Shown here: in pieces, positions 46,801 to 53,060 of the stretch | How the letters are laid out: each line of letters starts with the position of its first letter | Position numbering within the stretch: position 1 is the stretch's first letter | Source: Achatina immaculata | Taxonomy: Eukaryota > Mollusca > Gastropoda > Stylommatophora > Achatinidae | Length of the DNA: 64,000 bases | Assembly: GCA_009760885.1 (NCBI GenBank) | Contig: CM019713.1 | Location: forward strand, 5,090,996 to 5,154,995 | Direction of reading: 5' to 3' | Program-made: the position numbers and the translations under genes | Notes under the pieces: generated by a model | Seen by the model: the letters and a program-made list of their open reading frames with translations, nothing else | Databases searched by the model: none | Told to the model about the DNA's origin: nothing

Positions 46801-49800
46801 GCAACAATGCCGCTGAAAGAGCTGCGACCCCCTGTTCCACGTTTCATTGCTGCCAGTCTGGTCTCAACTTTGTCAGATGATTGTCTGTTTTGGACAATCA
46901 AGCATCCACTGATCTTTGGTAGCTGATTCCATGACTGACCTGAAAGAAAAAAAAAGTTCAAATTTTCTACAACAAATCTTTATTTCCTTTCTACAAGCTA
47001 TCTCTTGTATATTTCTATATCATGGCTATATGGGCAAAAAAGACACTGTCCATTTTGGTAATCAGCAATCCACAGATGACAGGCTAGCATCAAGGTTTGT
47101 GAACCATAGCTGACCTATATGCTCTCCCAACTCTCCTTTGGTACGCCCAATAACAGGCCTAGCCTGGCTAACAAGGCAGGAATCACCACAGTCCCCATGG
47201 TGATGAAGTTTGTTAAAGAAGTACTGCACAACCCCTGCTATTTAGCTGCACTAAGGACTGAAAATATAGCTGCCATGACCCATTCCCAAACTAATATGAT
47301 TCTGTGTATCAACATCTTCACTGCATTGGCTGCAAAGAACACCAGCTCACAGTTTCAAGATAACTGAAGAAGACATAGCTACATTTTATTATCTTTTTTA
47401 CAAGTTATTTCTTGAATATTTCTATATTATCTCTCTCTCTCTCTCTCTCTCTCTCTGAACCTTAAGTGCCCAGGGCACATGGGGCTTTTGCAAGGGTTTT
47501 CCACAAATGCCTATCATTTGCCTTTTTTTCAGCTCTTGCCCAGGTGAGCCTTCTATTGCTCAACATCCTTTCTGTTGTTCTCCATGTCTCTTTTGGTCTA
47601 CCCTTACTTCTGTTCCCCTGTGGTGTCCATCTTAGTGCTATTTTTGGTAGTGAGTTGTCAGTCATGCGGAGCACATATCCCAACTATCGCCAGCATCTTT
47701 CCTCAATAATTGCTGTCAGTGGCTTCATCTGCATTTCTGCCAACAAGATGTTATTTCTTATGGTGTTTGGCCAAAATATTTTTCTAATTCTTTGTAAACA
47801 TTTAGTCTGGAAAGAATTCAACCTGTTTTCTATTGTTTTGGTGATTTTCCAGCATTCACTTCCATAGAGTAGTACACTTAGAACATTACTCTTAAATATC
47901 CTGATTTTCATATTTATGCTTAGTTTTTTAGATTTCCATATAGTCTGCAGCACTGCAAAAGCCTGATTTGCTCTAGTAAGTCTGCTGTTGATGTCCTCTG
48001 TGCTGTCTCCATTTTCTACTACTCTACTGCCAAGGTATACAAATTCATTGACCTCCTCCACTAACTTGCTACCTACTCTGAGTACATTTCTGTTGTTCAC
48101 ATTTTGCTTCATTAACTTTGTCTTTCCTACGTTGATCTTTAGTCCTATGTTGTTTGCATTCTGAGTTAGCTTGTTTATTTTATCTTGCATATTTTTGTGG
48201 CTGCTTGATAGTAGACAAATGTCGTCCGCAAAGTCAAGGTCCTCCAGCACTGTGTCAAGGGTCCATTGTAATCCTTTGCATTTATCTGATGTTGCCTCCT
48301 TCATTAACCAGTCCACTGCCAAGATAAATAATGCTGGTGATAGTACACATCCTTGCTTCACTCCTGTTTGTACCCTAAAGCTGCTGGAAGTATGTTCTCC
48401 ACAGATCACTTTGCACCGAAAACCCTTGTATAGGGCTTTGATTACATTCACCATCTTATGGGGGAGGCCATGCCATCTTAGGATTTTCCACAGCACATCT
48501 CTGTTGACACTGTCAAAGGCTTTCTCAAAATCTATAAACAATGCATATGTTGTGTTATGCCACTCATTTGCCTGCTCTAATATTTGTCTAAGTACAAATA
48601 TCTGGTCTATGCATGATCTTCCTTTCCTAAATCCTGCCTGCTCTTTCCGAAGTTTTCCCTCATGTGTTGGTACAATTCTGTTGATGATTATTCTGCAAAA
48701 TACTTTACTGGTGAGTGGCAGGAGGGTAATGCCTCTCCAATTCCTGCAATCTCTGAGGTCACCCTTCTTTGGTAGTTTTACCATAAGGCCAGTTTTCCAC
48801 TCCTCTAGAGCTTTTTCTACATCCCAAATTTGTTGTAGTATCCGGCAAAGTTGTTTTGGTGTTTCTGTTTCTTCTGCTTTCAACATCTCAGCAGTCACTT
48901 CATCTTCATCTGGTGCCCTGTCTAATTTTAGCTTCTTTATTGCCTCCTTTACTTCATTTATTGTTATTGGTCCTGTATTGATGTTTAGTTCTGTTTTTGC
49001 TTCACGTACGTCTATTGTTTGTGCTGCTTGTGTTCTGTTTAGTGGGGTGTTAAAGTGTTCCCTCCATCTTTCAATTTGTTCTCTTTCTCCACTGACCAGC
49101 TGTCACTTATGTGTCCTTACTGCACCCTCACATCTTGTGCTGAAGTTACCTGGTCATTTGCTTTGTGATTCTGTATATGGTTTTCATGTCATTTACATAT
49201 GCTGCTTTCTCTGCTGCTTCTGGTAAGTCATCATAGTACTGACATTTATCCTGACGACATGATTCCTTCACTTCCTTGTCTTTATGCGCATAATTACTTA
49301 AAACTTGTTCTTTAAGCCTTTGTGATTTGGTGTTCAGTAATTTTTTCTTGATTTCTTTCCTCTACTCTATCTTTTCCCATGTGGTCTTGCTTATCCATCC
49401 CTTTTTTCTCCATTTCTGATATCCCAACACCTCTTTTGCTGTTTCCTGCAGTGTTTTATTGAACTCTAGTATGGACATTTCTGCTTCGTCTTGTAGGACA
49501 CTGAAGCGGTTCTTAAGTACTATTGAGATTTCATTTCTTCTTTGCTGGTCTTTCAGTTTTGTTGTATCAAAACGTATCTTTCTGTGTTCTCCGATTTTGG
49601 CTGTCCTTAATTTTAGTTTTCTTTTTTACTACCAGAAGGTTGTGATCACTTCCTACATCTGCTCCTTTCCTTGCTCGCACATCTTGTAGTGACCATTTCC
49701 ACTTGCTGTTTATTAGTATGTGATCGATTTGGTTTTCTGTGGTTTTATCTGGGGAACTCCAAGTCACTTTATGGATGTTTCTGTGTTGGAAAATTGTCCC

Positions 49801-51167
49801 TCCGATGGTCATCATGTTTTCTTCACAGAAACTGCACAGTCTTTCTCCATTTTCATTTATTTCTCCGATTCCTTCTCTTCCCATGATTCTTCTTCTATTT
49901 TCATTTCCTTCACCTACTTTTGCATTGAAGTCACCCAGGATGAGTAGCATATCATGCCTGGGTATTGTTTCTATATTATAGTTACAGTTTATTCTCTTTT
50001 TTTTTTAACAAGCTATTTAAAAAAAATATTTTTATATCACAGCTACACTTTATTTCTTTTCTTGCATGTTTCTCATAAAAGTCAACAGTTGTTGAGCAAT
50101 GAGGGACACTGAGCAGTAGAATGAAGAACCTATAGACTTGTCTGAAATGGCAAAGATGATGACTAACAAACTCTATTTCTTACACTATTCTGACTGACTC
50201 TAAATGAATGTACTATTTTCTGCAAACTTACAGTTAACTCTTTTATTCCTAAATTAATTTCTGTGTTTCCCCAGAATAAGCTTTCATGAGAAATTTTAGT
50301 AGAAGGTCATTATCATCATCAGGTGCCGTGCCGACTGGCGTTGGCTATTATGCTTCTCCAGAGTACATGATCCTTCACGCAGGCCATCAGCTCAGTTGGT
50401 GATCTCCTTTCACACCATCCCATCAGACTGTACACTATCATTTCTCTTGGTCTTCCTCTTGATCTTCTTCCTTCTATTTTTCCTGTTGTTATAATATTTT
50501 CAATGCCCCCTCTTCTCAATGCAAGTCCTATGAAAGTACATTGTCTCTCTTATCTTTTTGACAGGGTTTTTTTGTCTCTTCAGCTCTTCTCATACACTCT
50601 TCATTAGTTATTTTTGCTGTCCAGGGGATTCGCAACATTCTTCTAATAAACCACATTTCTGTTGCTTCCAATGATTTTTGTGCAGATTTGCCTATTGTCC
50701 ATGATTCACGTAGAAAGTGCTCTATAATTTAAACGTATGGCTTGGTTACAAAAGTGCTAGTTTTAATTTTATTTATACTTTCGCTAAATATTGCTCTGTG
50801 CATTGATTGGCATAAGTATACAAGATCTACCAACCCTGCCAATGTTGTTTTGAAGTGAAAAAAATTAAGTGCTTTAACCATTTGTAAATTTTTTTTCGTA
50901 TATTTCATGGCCTAACAAGGACTAAATTATTAACAAAATGACTTGCGATTACTGTTGTTATGAAAGCATCTTTGTTTTCATTTAGGTAAATTTGATATGA
51001 TGGCGTATTTTCCTTATCTGTCTATAGAATGCATCGCGATCTCTCTGAGCTATAAATTCCACTTTATTATATTGCATTTTATGTGATATAATATGCGTGC
51101 ACGTAAACATCACACAATACTAACAACCAAAAGTTCCTCCGGCCTTCGCCAATCTGATGGCCGCCAT
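28649..51167 (-). CDS. NDUFA9: NDUFA9, complete 11-exon gene
   Basis: Subunit of mitochondrial NADH dehydrogenase (complex I), a short-chain-dehydrogenase-like Rossmann protein that binds a nucleotide and helps stabilise the junction of the membrane and matrix arms. Exons (minus strand, 5' to 3'): 51167-51128, 46939-46748, 46117-46020, 44980-44889, 43844-43688, 40461-40353, 37244-37171, 35336-35260, 33328-33230, 31584-31518, 28846-28649. All splice sites are GT-AG and all phases match; total 1203 bases, 400 residues plus stop (human protein is 377). The N-terminus [19 protein letters not shown] is basic and alanine-rich, as in a mitochondrial presequence. GASGYLG at residues 64-70 fits the GxxGxxG nucleotide loop. 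Other family words: [49 protein letters not shown]. Introns hold most repeats of the window. Confidence 0.95.
28930..29045. other. Low-complexity flank with a recurring word
   Basis: GTGCCAGGTTGTGGAATGCA near 28979 resembles 5588-5606, indicating another dispersed repeat not otherwise delimited. Confidence 0.35.
29046..29260 (-). mobile_element. LINE L-M 3' end fragment
   Basis: Minus strand; codes [42 protein letters not shown]-like end. The (GAT)n tail shows on the plus strand as ATCATCATCATCATC at 29049-29064. Confidence 0.82.
29640..30850. repeat. GC-rich unclassified repeat block with about 245-bp tandem units
   Basis: Much more GC-rich than its surroundings. A unit starting AGATTCTTCA[T/G]ATGC-GCGTGGAGTG occurs at about 29866 and 30116, and a sub-unit with CTCTAGAGG[C/T]CGG[C/T]CAC and AACCCAGGGGTGAAACTTA occurs at about 30015, 30285 and 30395. 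Words such as CCTTCTCATGGCAGAACTGT lie at 29741-29760. I do not recognise a protein; the frame 29747-29974 crosses the unit and is not trusted. Inserted in the last intron of NDUFA9. Confidence 0.65.
30880..31395 (+). repeat. Minisatellite, about 40-45 bp period
   Basis: About eleven imperfect copies of CTGATAACTGTCCCATC followed by TAGTCTGCTCTGA or TATGACTCACCAG variants. The period varies, so partial units are interspersed. Confidence 0.85.
31518..31584 (-). CDS. NDUFA9: NDUFA9 exon 10
   Basis: Acceptor CTTTTCAG, enters in phase 2, 22 codons ([20 protein letters not shown] and two more), leaves in phase 0 at GTGAGT. Confidence 0.9.
31590..32050. other. NDUFA9 intron, nothing recognised
   Basis: AT-rich sequence without exons or clear repeats. 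Confidence 0.45.
32060..32275 (+). repeat. Minisatellite, about 54 bp, four copies
   Basis: Copies of TTGATTCTCTACTGCCTTTC with TCCTCTATGTTCTTTATCAA, at about 32063, 32117, 32169 and 32221, the last diverged. Confidence 0.9.
32596..33203 (-). mobile_element. LINE L-I 3' end, about 600 bp
   Basis: Minus strand; the 3' terminus lies at 32596 (plus view CATCTTACATCCTTCCTGTG). The C-terminal coding region is decayed, with recognisable reverse-complement words of KLDSFENK and ACESWK. The 5' border is near the word for the YLGSY.DQDGDT block, close to where two other copies also stop. The border with NDUFA9 exon 9 (33230) is only about 30 bases away. Confidence 0.8.
33230..33328 (-). CDS. NDUFA9: NDUFA9 exon 9
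   Basis: Acceptor AACTTGCAG, enters in phase 2, words [20 protein letters not shown], leaves in phase 2 at GTAATA. Corresponds to the PNRYLL.DLV.Y region of the family. Confidence 0.92.
33640..34095 (+). mobile_element. LINE L-B 3' end
   Basis: Plus strand, decayed thumb and C-terminus: [20 protein letters not shown], then [20 protein letters not shown] and [20 protein letters not shown]. Ends in an (ATGA)n tail at 34068-34092. The longest plus-strand copy of L-B here. Confidence 0.83.
34095..34172 (+). repeat. Short tandem repeat, about 28 bp, three copies
   Basis: Three copies of AGGAAGAGAGTGCTACACTT (second copy slightly changed) between an L-B tail and an L-C fragment. Confidence 0.85.
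34172..34575 (+). mobile_element. LINE L-C 3' end fragment
   Basis: Plus strand thumb and C-terminus of L-C type with one or two frameshifts. The last part is open: [42 protein letters not shown]-repeat lies just downstream (34604-34625). Confidence 0.8.
34576..35259. other. NDUFA9 intron, nothing recognised
   Basis: Contains (GA)n at 34604-34625 and poly-A at 35147-35163; otherwise unique. Confidence 0.45.
35260..35336 (-). CDS. NDUFA9: NDUFA9 exon 8
   Basis: Acceptor ACATCTGCAG, phase 0, 25 codons plus two bases: [20 protein letters not shown] and IDCV. Donor GTAAGT. Joins exon 7 to give the family word [11 protein letters not shown]. Confidence 0.93.
35337..35830. other. NDUFA9 intron, nothing recognised
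   Basis: Unique AT-rich sequence; small open frames without support. Confidence 0.4.
35840..36035 (-). mobile_element. tRNA-headed SINE (S3)
   Basis: Minus strand: GTGGTCTAGTAGTTCACTCG (A-box region) then AAGGTTCCTGGTTTGATTTT (B-box region) in the first 70 bases, followed by a core with AAAAAATGGGTACCTGGGG shared with S1 and S4. 3' limit uncertain. Confidence 0.7.
36348..36560 (+). repeat. Dispersed repeat R2, plus copy
   Basis: Shares GTGCCCCTGGAAACAAC and GTCCTAAAAATTCA words with 7075-7430. The 79-codon frame 36348-36587 is the repeat. Confidence 0.6.
36770..36882 (+). repeat. 36-bp tandem repeat, three copies
   Basis: Unit TTTTTACTGATGGGTGGTAA with TACTTGACAATGAGG; copies at about 36776, 36811 and 36847. 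Confidence 0.9.
37171..37244 (-). CDS. NDUFA9: NDUFA9 exon 7
   Basis: Only one frame is compatible with neighbours: two bases complete a Trp codon, then [20 protein letters not shown] and QPVF. Donor chosen as GTCAGT at 37170-37165 rather than the GTACTA four bases on, because only the former keeps phase 0 and gives PVFVSNV. The RW..... .L.K...KQPV..V pattern is the family's. Confidence 0.88.
37245..38170. other. NDUFA9 intron, nothing recognised
   Basis: AT-rich, no exon or repeat identified. Confidence 0.45.
38172..38770 (+). mobile_element. LINE L-I 3' end, about 600 bp
   Basis: Plus strand. Starts at the AYLGSY block and runs to the 3' end. Codes [54 protein letters not shown] with two frame breaks. 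Ends in the GGGAAGGATATAAGATAAGA tail. Confidence 0.85.
38865..39255 (+). repeat. Minisatellite, about 38-40 bp, nine copies
   Basis: Tandem copies of TTGATAAACCTATCTTTTGG with TG[T/C]TGTCCTCATTCTCTG. The long frames at 38814-39050 and 38983-39345, with repeated [11 protein letters not shown] words, are its translation. A two-copy repeat of TTGGATTATATACAGCAGAA lies at 38866-38900. Confidence 0.92.
39466..39880 (-). mobile_element. LINE L-B 3' end
   Basis: Minus strand: the decayed C-terminus at 39480-39660 and, further 5', [19 protein letters not shown] and [20 protein letters not shown]. Its (GAAT)n tail shows as CATTCATTCATTCATTTG at 39463-39480. Confidence 0.8.
40353..40461 (-). CDS. NDUFA9: NDUFA9 exon 6
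   Basis: Acceptor GCTCTTGCAG, phase 0, words [20 protein letters not shown] and [16 protein letters not shown], leaves in phase 1 at GTGAGT. Carries the [10 protein letters not shown]...FG..DRF signature of the family. Confidence 0.95.
40462..41060. other. NDUFA9 intron, nothing recognised
   Basis: Poly-A run at 40509-40523; no exon or repeat. Confidence 0.45.
41060..41378 (-). repeat. Minisatellite, about 32 bp, nine or ten copies
   Basis: On the plus strand, units GCTGCACCTCCATAAAGAT followed by 5-12 A. Read on the minus strand it gives the repeating frame at 41121-41402 ([16 protein letters not shown] words), which is not a gene. Confidence 0.93.
41608..41935 (+). repeat. Minisatellite, about 21-24 bp, fourteen copies
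   Basis: Units CTACATCAATGTCAACTGCTGGC with variants (ATTAATGTC, GCCAGTGGGTGGC). Variants alternate, suggesting a higher-order unit of two or three. Confidence 0.9.
41936..42225. other. NDUFA9 intron flank
   Basis: Contains two loosely repeated AGGAAGTTCATCA words; nothing else. Confidence 0.4.
42228..43555 (-). mobile_element. Mariner DNA transposon, 1328 bp, well-kept ends
   Basis: Both ends begin CGAGGGGCGTTCAGAAAGTA and continue identically to about base 25 as perfect inverted repeats, bounded by TA at 42226-42227 and 43556-43557. Minus-strand transposase pieces: N-terminus at 43401-43093 with two helix-turn-helix regions ([19 protein letters not shown]), catalytic part at 42784-42407 ([15 protein letters not shown] with the first Asp, [17 protein letters not shown] and [13 protein letters not shown] with the last). 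The element is 1.3 kb, the usual mariner length. NDUFA9 intron 5. Confidence 0.93.
42407..43401 (-). pseudogene. Mariner transposase pseudogene
   Basis: Three disrupted parts. N-terminal 102 codons at 43093-43401 are open. 42785-43092 is frame-broken. The C-terminal part at 42407-42784 has a two-way frameshift around 42590-42650, where the second catalytic Asp is readable only in another frame (LLHDS word). The residue before the third catalytic Asp is missing compared with the usual APSD word (here APDF). Inactive. Confidence 0.82.
43688..43844 (-). CDS. NDUFA9: NDUFA9 exon 5
   Basis: Acceptor CTGTTATTAG, enters in phase 2, words [33 protein letters not shown], leaves in phase 0 at GTCAGT. 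Corresponds to the F.DV.V......A..AGVE.FIHISHLNA region. Confidence 0.95.
44584..44715 (+). repeat. Dispersed repeat R1, truncated plus copy
   Basis: Begins TGTACTTGTACAAACTTCCT as does the copy at 51492; carries TTCTTTGCAGCTGATGCTGT and GAGTTATGGCAGCTACTTTT; lost after about 44715. Confidence 0.75.
44889..44980 (-). CDS. NDUFA9: NDUFA9 exon 4
   Basis: Acceptor ATTTTTCCAG, phase 0, words [20 protein letters not shown] and [10 protein letters not shown], leaves in phase 2 at GTAAGC. Confidence 0.95.
44981..46019. other. NDUFA9 intron, nothing recognised
   Basis: Loose repetition of AATGCACTAACA[T/C]GATA words at 45040-45190, AT-rich elsewhere. The frame at 45710-45955 has no support. Confidence 0.45.
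46020..46117 (-). CDS. NDUFA9: NDUFA9 exon 3
   Basis: Acceptor CTCTAAAATCAG, enters in phase 1, words [20 protein letters not shown] and [11 protein letters not shown], leaves in phase 0 at GTAAGT. Very close to the family's GSQ.I.PYRC........GDLGQ.LF. Confidence 0.96.
46118..46747. other. NDUFA9 intron, nothing recognised
   Basis: AT-rich; a near-duplicate of CTTCCTTATTTTTTATTAAT/TATCATCT occurs twice at 46630-46690. Confidence 0.45.
46748..46939 (-). CDS. NDUFA9: NDUFA9 exon 2 with the nucleotide-binding loop
   Basis: Acceptor TTTTTTTTCTTTCAG, enters in phase 1, 64 residues ending [20 protein letters not shown] and GTAVCNRL, leaves in phase 1 at GTATGA. The GASGYLG loop fits the Rossmann GxxGxxG. 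The Met near the front of the open frame is intronic and not used. Confidence 0.96.
47108..47300 (-). repeat. Dispersed repeat R1, minus copy
   Basis: Plus view has TAGCCTGGCTAACAAGGCAG and CACAGTCCCCATGGTG, reverse complements of R1 words. Confidence 0.6.
47462..49090 (-). pseudogene. L-K reverse transcriptase, one in-frame stop
   Basis: Open from about 49090 to 47684, then a TAG at 47686-47684, then open in the same frame to the natural stop at 47462. Blocks: [80 protein letters not shown] (first Asp), [31 protein letters not shown] (catalytic FADD), [27 protein letters not shown], and after the stop [17 protein letters not shown]. The stop sits where related copies have a Trp-like residue, so one G-to-A change explains it. 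Otherwise a complete RT. Confidence 0.9.
49567..49967 (-). pseudogene. L-K endonuclease, C-terminal part
   Basis: Open frame of 127 codons with [20 protein letters not shown] (GDFN motif) and [17 protein letters not shown] (SDH motif); the N-terminal half with the first catalytic residues was lost by 5' truncation. [18 protein letters not shown] is typical of the family. Confidence 0.87.
49980..50304. other. NDUFA9 intron 1, nothing recognised
   Basis: AT-rich; no exon, repeat or RNA seen. Confidence 0.4.
50305..50712 (-). mobile_element. LINE L-M 3' end
   Basis: Minus strand; [20 protein letters not shown] and [20 protein letters not shown] then HGT stop. The (GAT)n tail shows as ATTATCATCATCAGG at 50310-50324. 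5'-truncated at about the same place as the copy at 11988-12457. Confidence 0.85.
50713..51127. other. NDUFA9 intron 1, 5' end
   Basis: Unique AT-rich sequence immediately downstream of exon 1; no repeat recognised. Confidence 0.45.
51128..51167 (-). CDS. NDUFA9: NDUFA9 exon 1, start codon and presequence
   Basis: Too short for any ORF scan: 40 coding bases, ATG at 51167-51165, giving [13 protein letters not shown] and one extra base before donor GTTGTT. Its phase 1 end joins exon 2 to give GQSWNQLPK without a stop. The peptide is basic, lacks acidic residues and fits a mitochondrial targeting helix. Chosen because the start context ATGGCGGC, the phase and the position upstream of exon 2 all agree. 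The donor is not a strong consensus, which is the main doubt. Confidence 0.78.
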
Positions 51168-51249
51168 TATGACTTAACAAGGTTACCGGGTATTCCAGAT
51201 TTTTAATCAAGGCCAACCACGTTTTTTTCTTTTATTTTCCCTGTTGTTC
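51159..51249 (-). promoter_or_regulatory. NDUFA9 start region with TISU/YY1-like core
   Basis: The start codon is embedded in CATAATGGCGGCC. ATGGCGGC is the invariant core of the TISU element (translation initiator of short 5' UTRs, also a YY1 site), known to be enriched at genes for mitochondrial proteins. Two of the four flanking positions differ from SAAS. About 80 bases upstream a LINE fragment begins, so any promoter is compact. No TATA box was seen. Confidence 0.5.
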
Positions 51250-51491
51250 AAGAAATTAGACTCTTGAAAACAAATGCCTAAGGAAAATACTCGGTATAAA
51301 GTGGAACGAATTCAAGAACAACGCAGAGATAAGACAGATGAACAAACAACAACCTGTCTCATGGGTGATCAGAAAAAGAAGATGGACATATGTCGGTCTT
51401 GTGATGAGAAGAAACCATCTGAGGATCCACAAACAAGCTATCAAGTGGAACACAACAGGTCGAAGGAAAAGAGGTCGACCACGTGAAACTC

Positions 51492-52439
51492 ATGTACTTG
51501 TACGAACTCCCTGTAACTGCGAGAAGGTGTTCTTTGCAGCCGGTGCTGTTCAGATGTTGAGGCACAGCATCGTATCGGCGCGGGAGCGGGTTATGGCGAC
51601 TACTTTTTCAGTCCTGGAGTGCAGCTAAAAAGCATGGGGTGTGCAATGCTTCTTTAGCAGACTCCACCACCATGGGGACTATGGCGATCCCTGCCCCGTT
51701 AGCCAGGCAATGCCTGTTACTGGGGGTACCACGGACAGGTGGGACAGGGTCTTGGTCAGCTATCTTATCTTATATCTTATATCCTTCCCGTGCCGTTAGA
51801 CGTCACATAGGGCTCGCAAAGTAGTTCGCCAATTTTTCCTGTCTTCGGCGAGTCTTTCAACCTCAACAAAGGATTTTATGCCTGTTAACTTGGCCTCTCT
51901 TAATAATGTCATCTTCAGAGTTTCACGCGGTCTGCCCCTTTTTCTTCGGCCTGTTGTGTTCCACTTGATAGCTTGTTTTGGGATTCTCTGATCATTTCTT
52001 CTCATCAAGTGACCAACATATGTCCATCTCCTTTTCCTGATCACCCGTGAGACTGGTTGTTGTTCAGTCATCTGTCTTATCTCTGCATTGTTCTTGAATT
52101 CATTCCATTTGATGCCGAGTATTTTCCTTAGGCATTTGTTTTCAAAAGAGTCTAATTTCTTTTCTATTTCTTTAGTTGTTTTCCAGCTTTCGCATGCATA
52201 AATGAGGGTGGATATTACATTTGAATTGAATAGTCTTAACTTGGTTTTTGTGCTTATAACTTTTGAATTCCATATGTTCTCAAGATTCTTGAAGATTGAT
52301 GCTGCTTTTGCAATTCTGATCCTAACTTCCTTTCTAGTGTCACCATCCTGGTCTATTGGTCAGCTATGACGCTGGCATATCAGCTATGGATCGCTGATTA
52401 CCTTATCGGGCGTCTCCCCCCCCCCCCCCCCCCCCGCCT
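51492..52439 (+). repeat. Dispersed repeat R1, most complete copy, itself interrupted
   Basis: R1 proper is 51492-51763 plus 52368-52439, about 344 bp, starting ATGTACTTGTACGAACTCCC and ending in a run of about 19 C at 52417-52435. Between the halves lies a minus-strand L-I copy with its own 12-bp duplication. This copy defines R1's ends because both host-site duplications are visible. Confidence 0.82.
51764..52355 (-). mobile_element. LINE L-I 3' end, nested in R1
   Basis: Minus strand, 592 bp, flanked by TTGGTCAGCTAT at 51752-51763 and 52356-52367. The C-terminal frame is open at 51796-52071 ([40 protein letters not shown]). Tail (plus view) CTTATCTTATATCTTATATC. 5'-truncated within the DQDGDT block. 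Confidence 0.9.
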
Positions 52440-52588
52440 TGAAACTCTAAAGAGGACATTGTTAAGAGGCCAGTTCAGTGGGCATAACATCCCTTGATGA
52501 GATTGAAAAACTCGCAGAAGACATGAAATCTTGGCGAGCTACCATGCAGGGCCTATGTGACGTTTAGCGGTACGGGAAGGATGTAAGA

Positions 52589-52745
52589 TATAATATTTTC
52601 AATGCCCCCTCTTCTCATTTCACGTCCAATGAAAGTACATTGTCTCTCTCGTGTGTTTTGTTTTTTTTTTTGCCACTATTTTTCTTTTTCACTCCAGCTC
52701 CTCTTCTACATTCTTCACTTCTATATAATGATAGGTTCAGTGGAT
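52589..52745 (-). mobile_element. LINE L-M small fragment
   Basis: Plus view ATATTTTCAATGCCCCCTCT and GAAAGTACATTGTCTCTCTC, identical in order to words at 12177-12230 and 50493-50552. Abuts the L-I tail directly. Confidence 0.7.
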
Positions 52746-52864
52746 CATTTTAGGCCTCGTTTTCTAATATTCATCGATAAGGACGTGTTGCAAAAATATC
52801 TATCTCATTCTCTGAATTTATAATAAACATAGCAAAGTGATTAAGATTTAATATCCCTCTCCCC

Positions 52865-53060
52865 TCCCAGCCTGGTTGGCTGAGCGGTTGCTCTGTGGTA
52901 CCAAGTTCAAGTCCCAGTAGTGGGGGCACCAAAAAGGCCCCAGGATCCACCCAGCCTCCAAAAATGGGTACCAGAGAAATCTGGGGAGGTAAAATGCAGC
53001 TACTGACCACATCACACTTTCATGTGTTGAAAGTCTTGGAATACGGGCCTAACACTTGAT
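52865..53060 (+). mobile_element. tRNA-headed SINE (S4)
   Basis: Plus strand: GTTGGCTGAGCGGTTGCTCT (A-box region) and CAAGTTCAAGTCCC (B box) then the core AAAATGGGTACCAGAG, TACTGACCACATCACACTTT and GAATACGGGCC. Core words are shared in order with S1. Confidence 0.75.

Larger units (their letters stand above)
47431..49967 (-). mobile_element. LINE L-K, 5'-truncated copy with clean target-site duplications
   Basis: Minus-strand 2537-bp LINE flanked by the perfect direct repeat TTTCTATATTAT at 47419-47430 and 49968-49979. Its 3' end is a (GA)n tail of about 13 units at 47431-47456. From its 5' side: the rear part of the endonuclease (49950-49567), a linker with frame breaks (about 49560-49100), then the reverse transcriptase (about 49090-47462) in one frame with a single stop. 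Intron 1 of NDUFA9, antisense to nothing and in the same orientation as the gene. Confidence 0.92.
51250..52588 (+). mobile_element. LINE L-I 3' end, split by a nested insertion
   Basis: Two plus-strand pieces, 51250-51491 and 52440-52588, are consecutive parts of the L-I C-terminus ([25 protein letters not shown] in the first; [12 protein letters not shown] in the second), ending at the GGGAAGGATGTAAGATATAA tail. They were separated by insertion of repeat R1 with an 8-bp duplication TGAAACTC (51484-51491 and 52440-52447). Confidence 0.87.

Noticed and set aside
46680..46961. 93-residue protein starting [11 protein letters not shown]
   Set aside because: The start lies in the polypyrimidine tract of intron 1; the exon begins at 46939 and continues past a donor at 46747.
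48171..49226. 351-codon open frame on the plus strand
   Set aside because: Antisense of the L-K reverse transcriptase.
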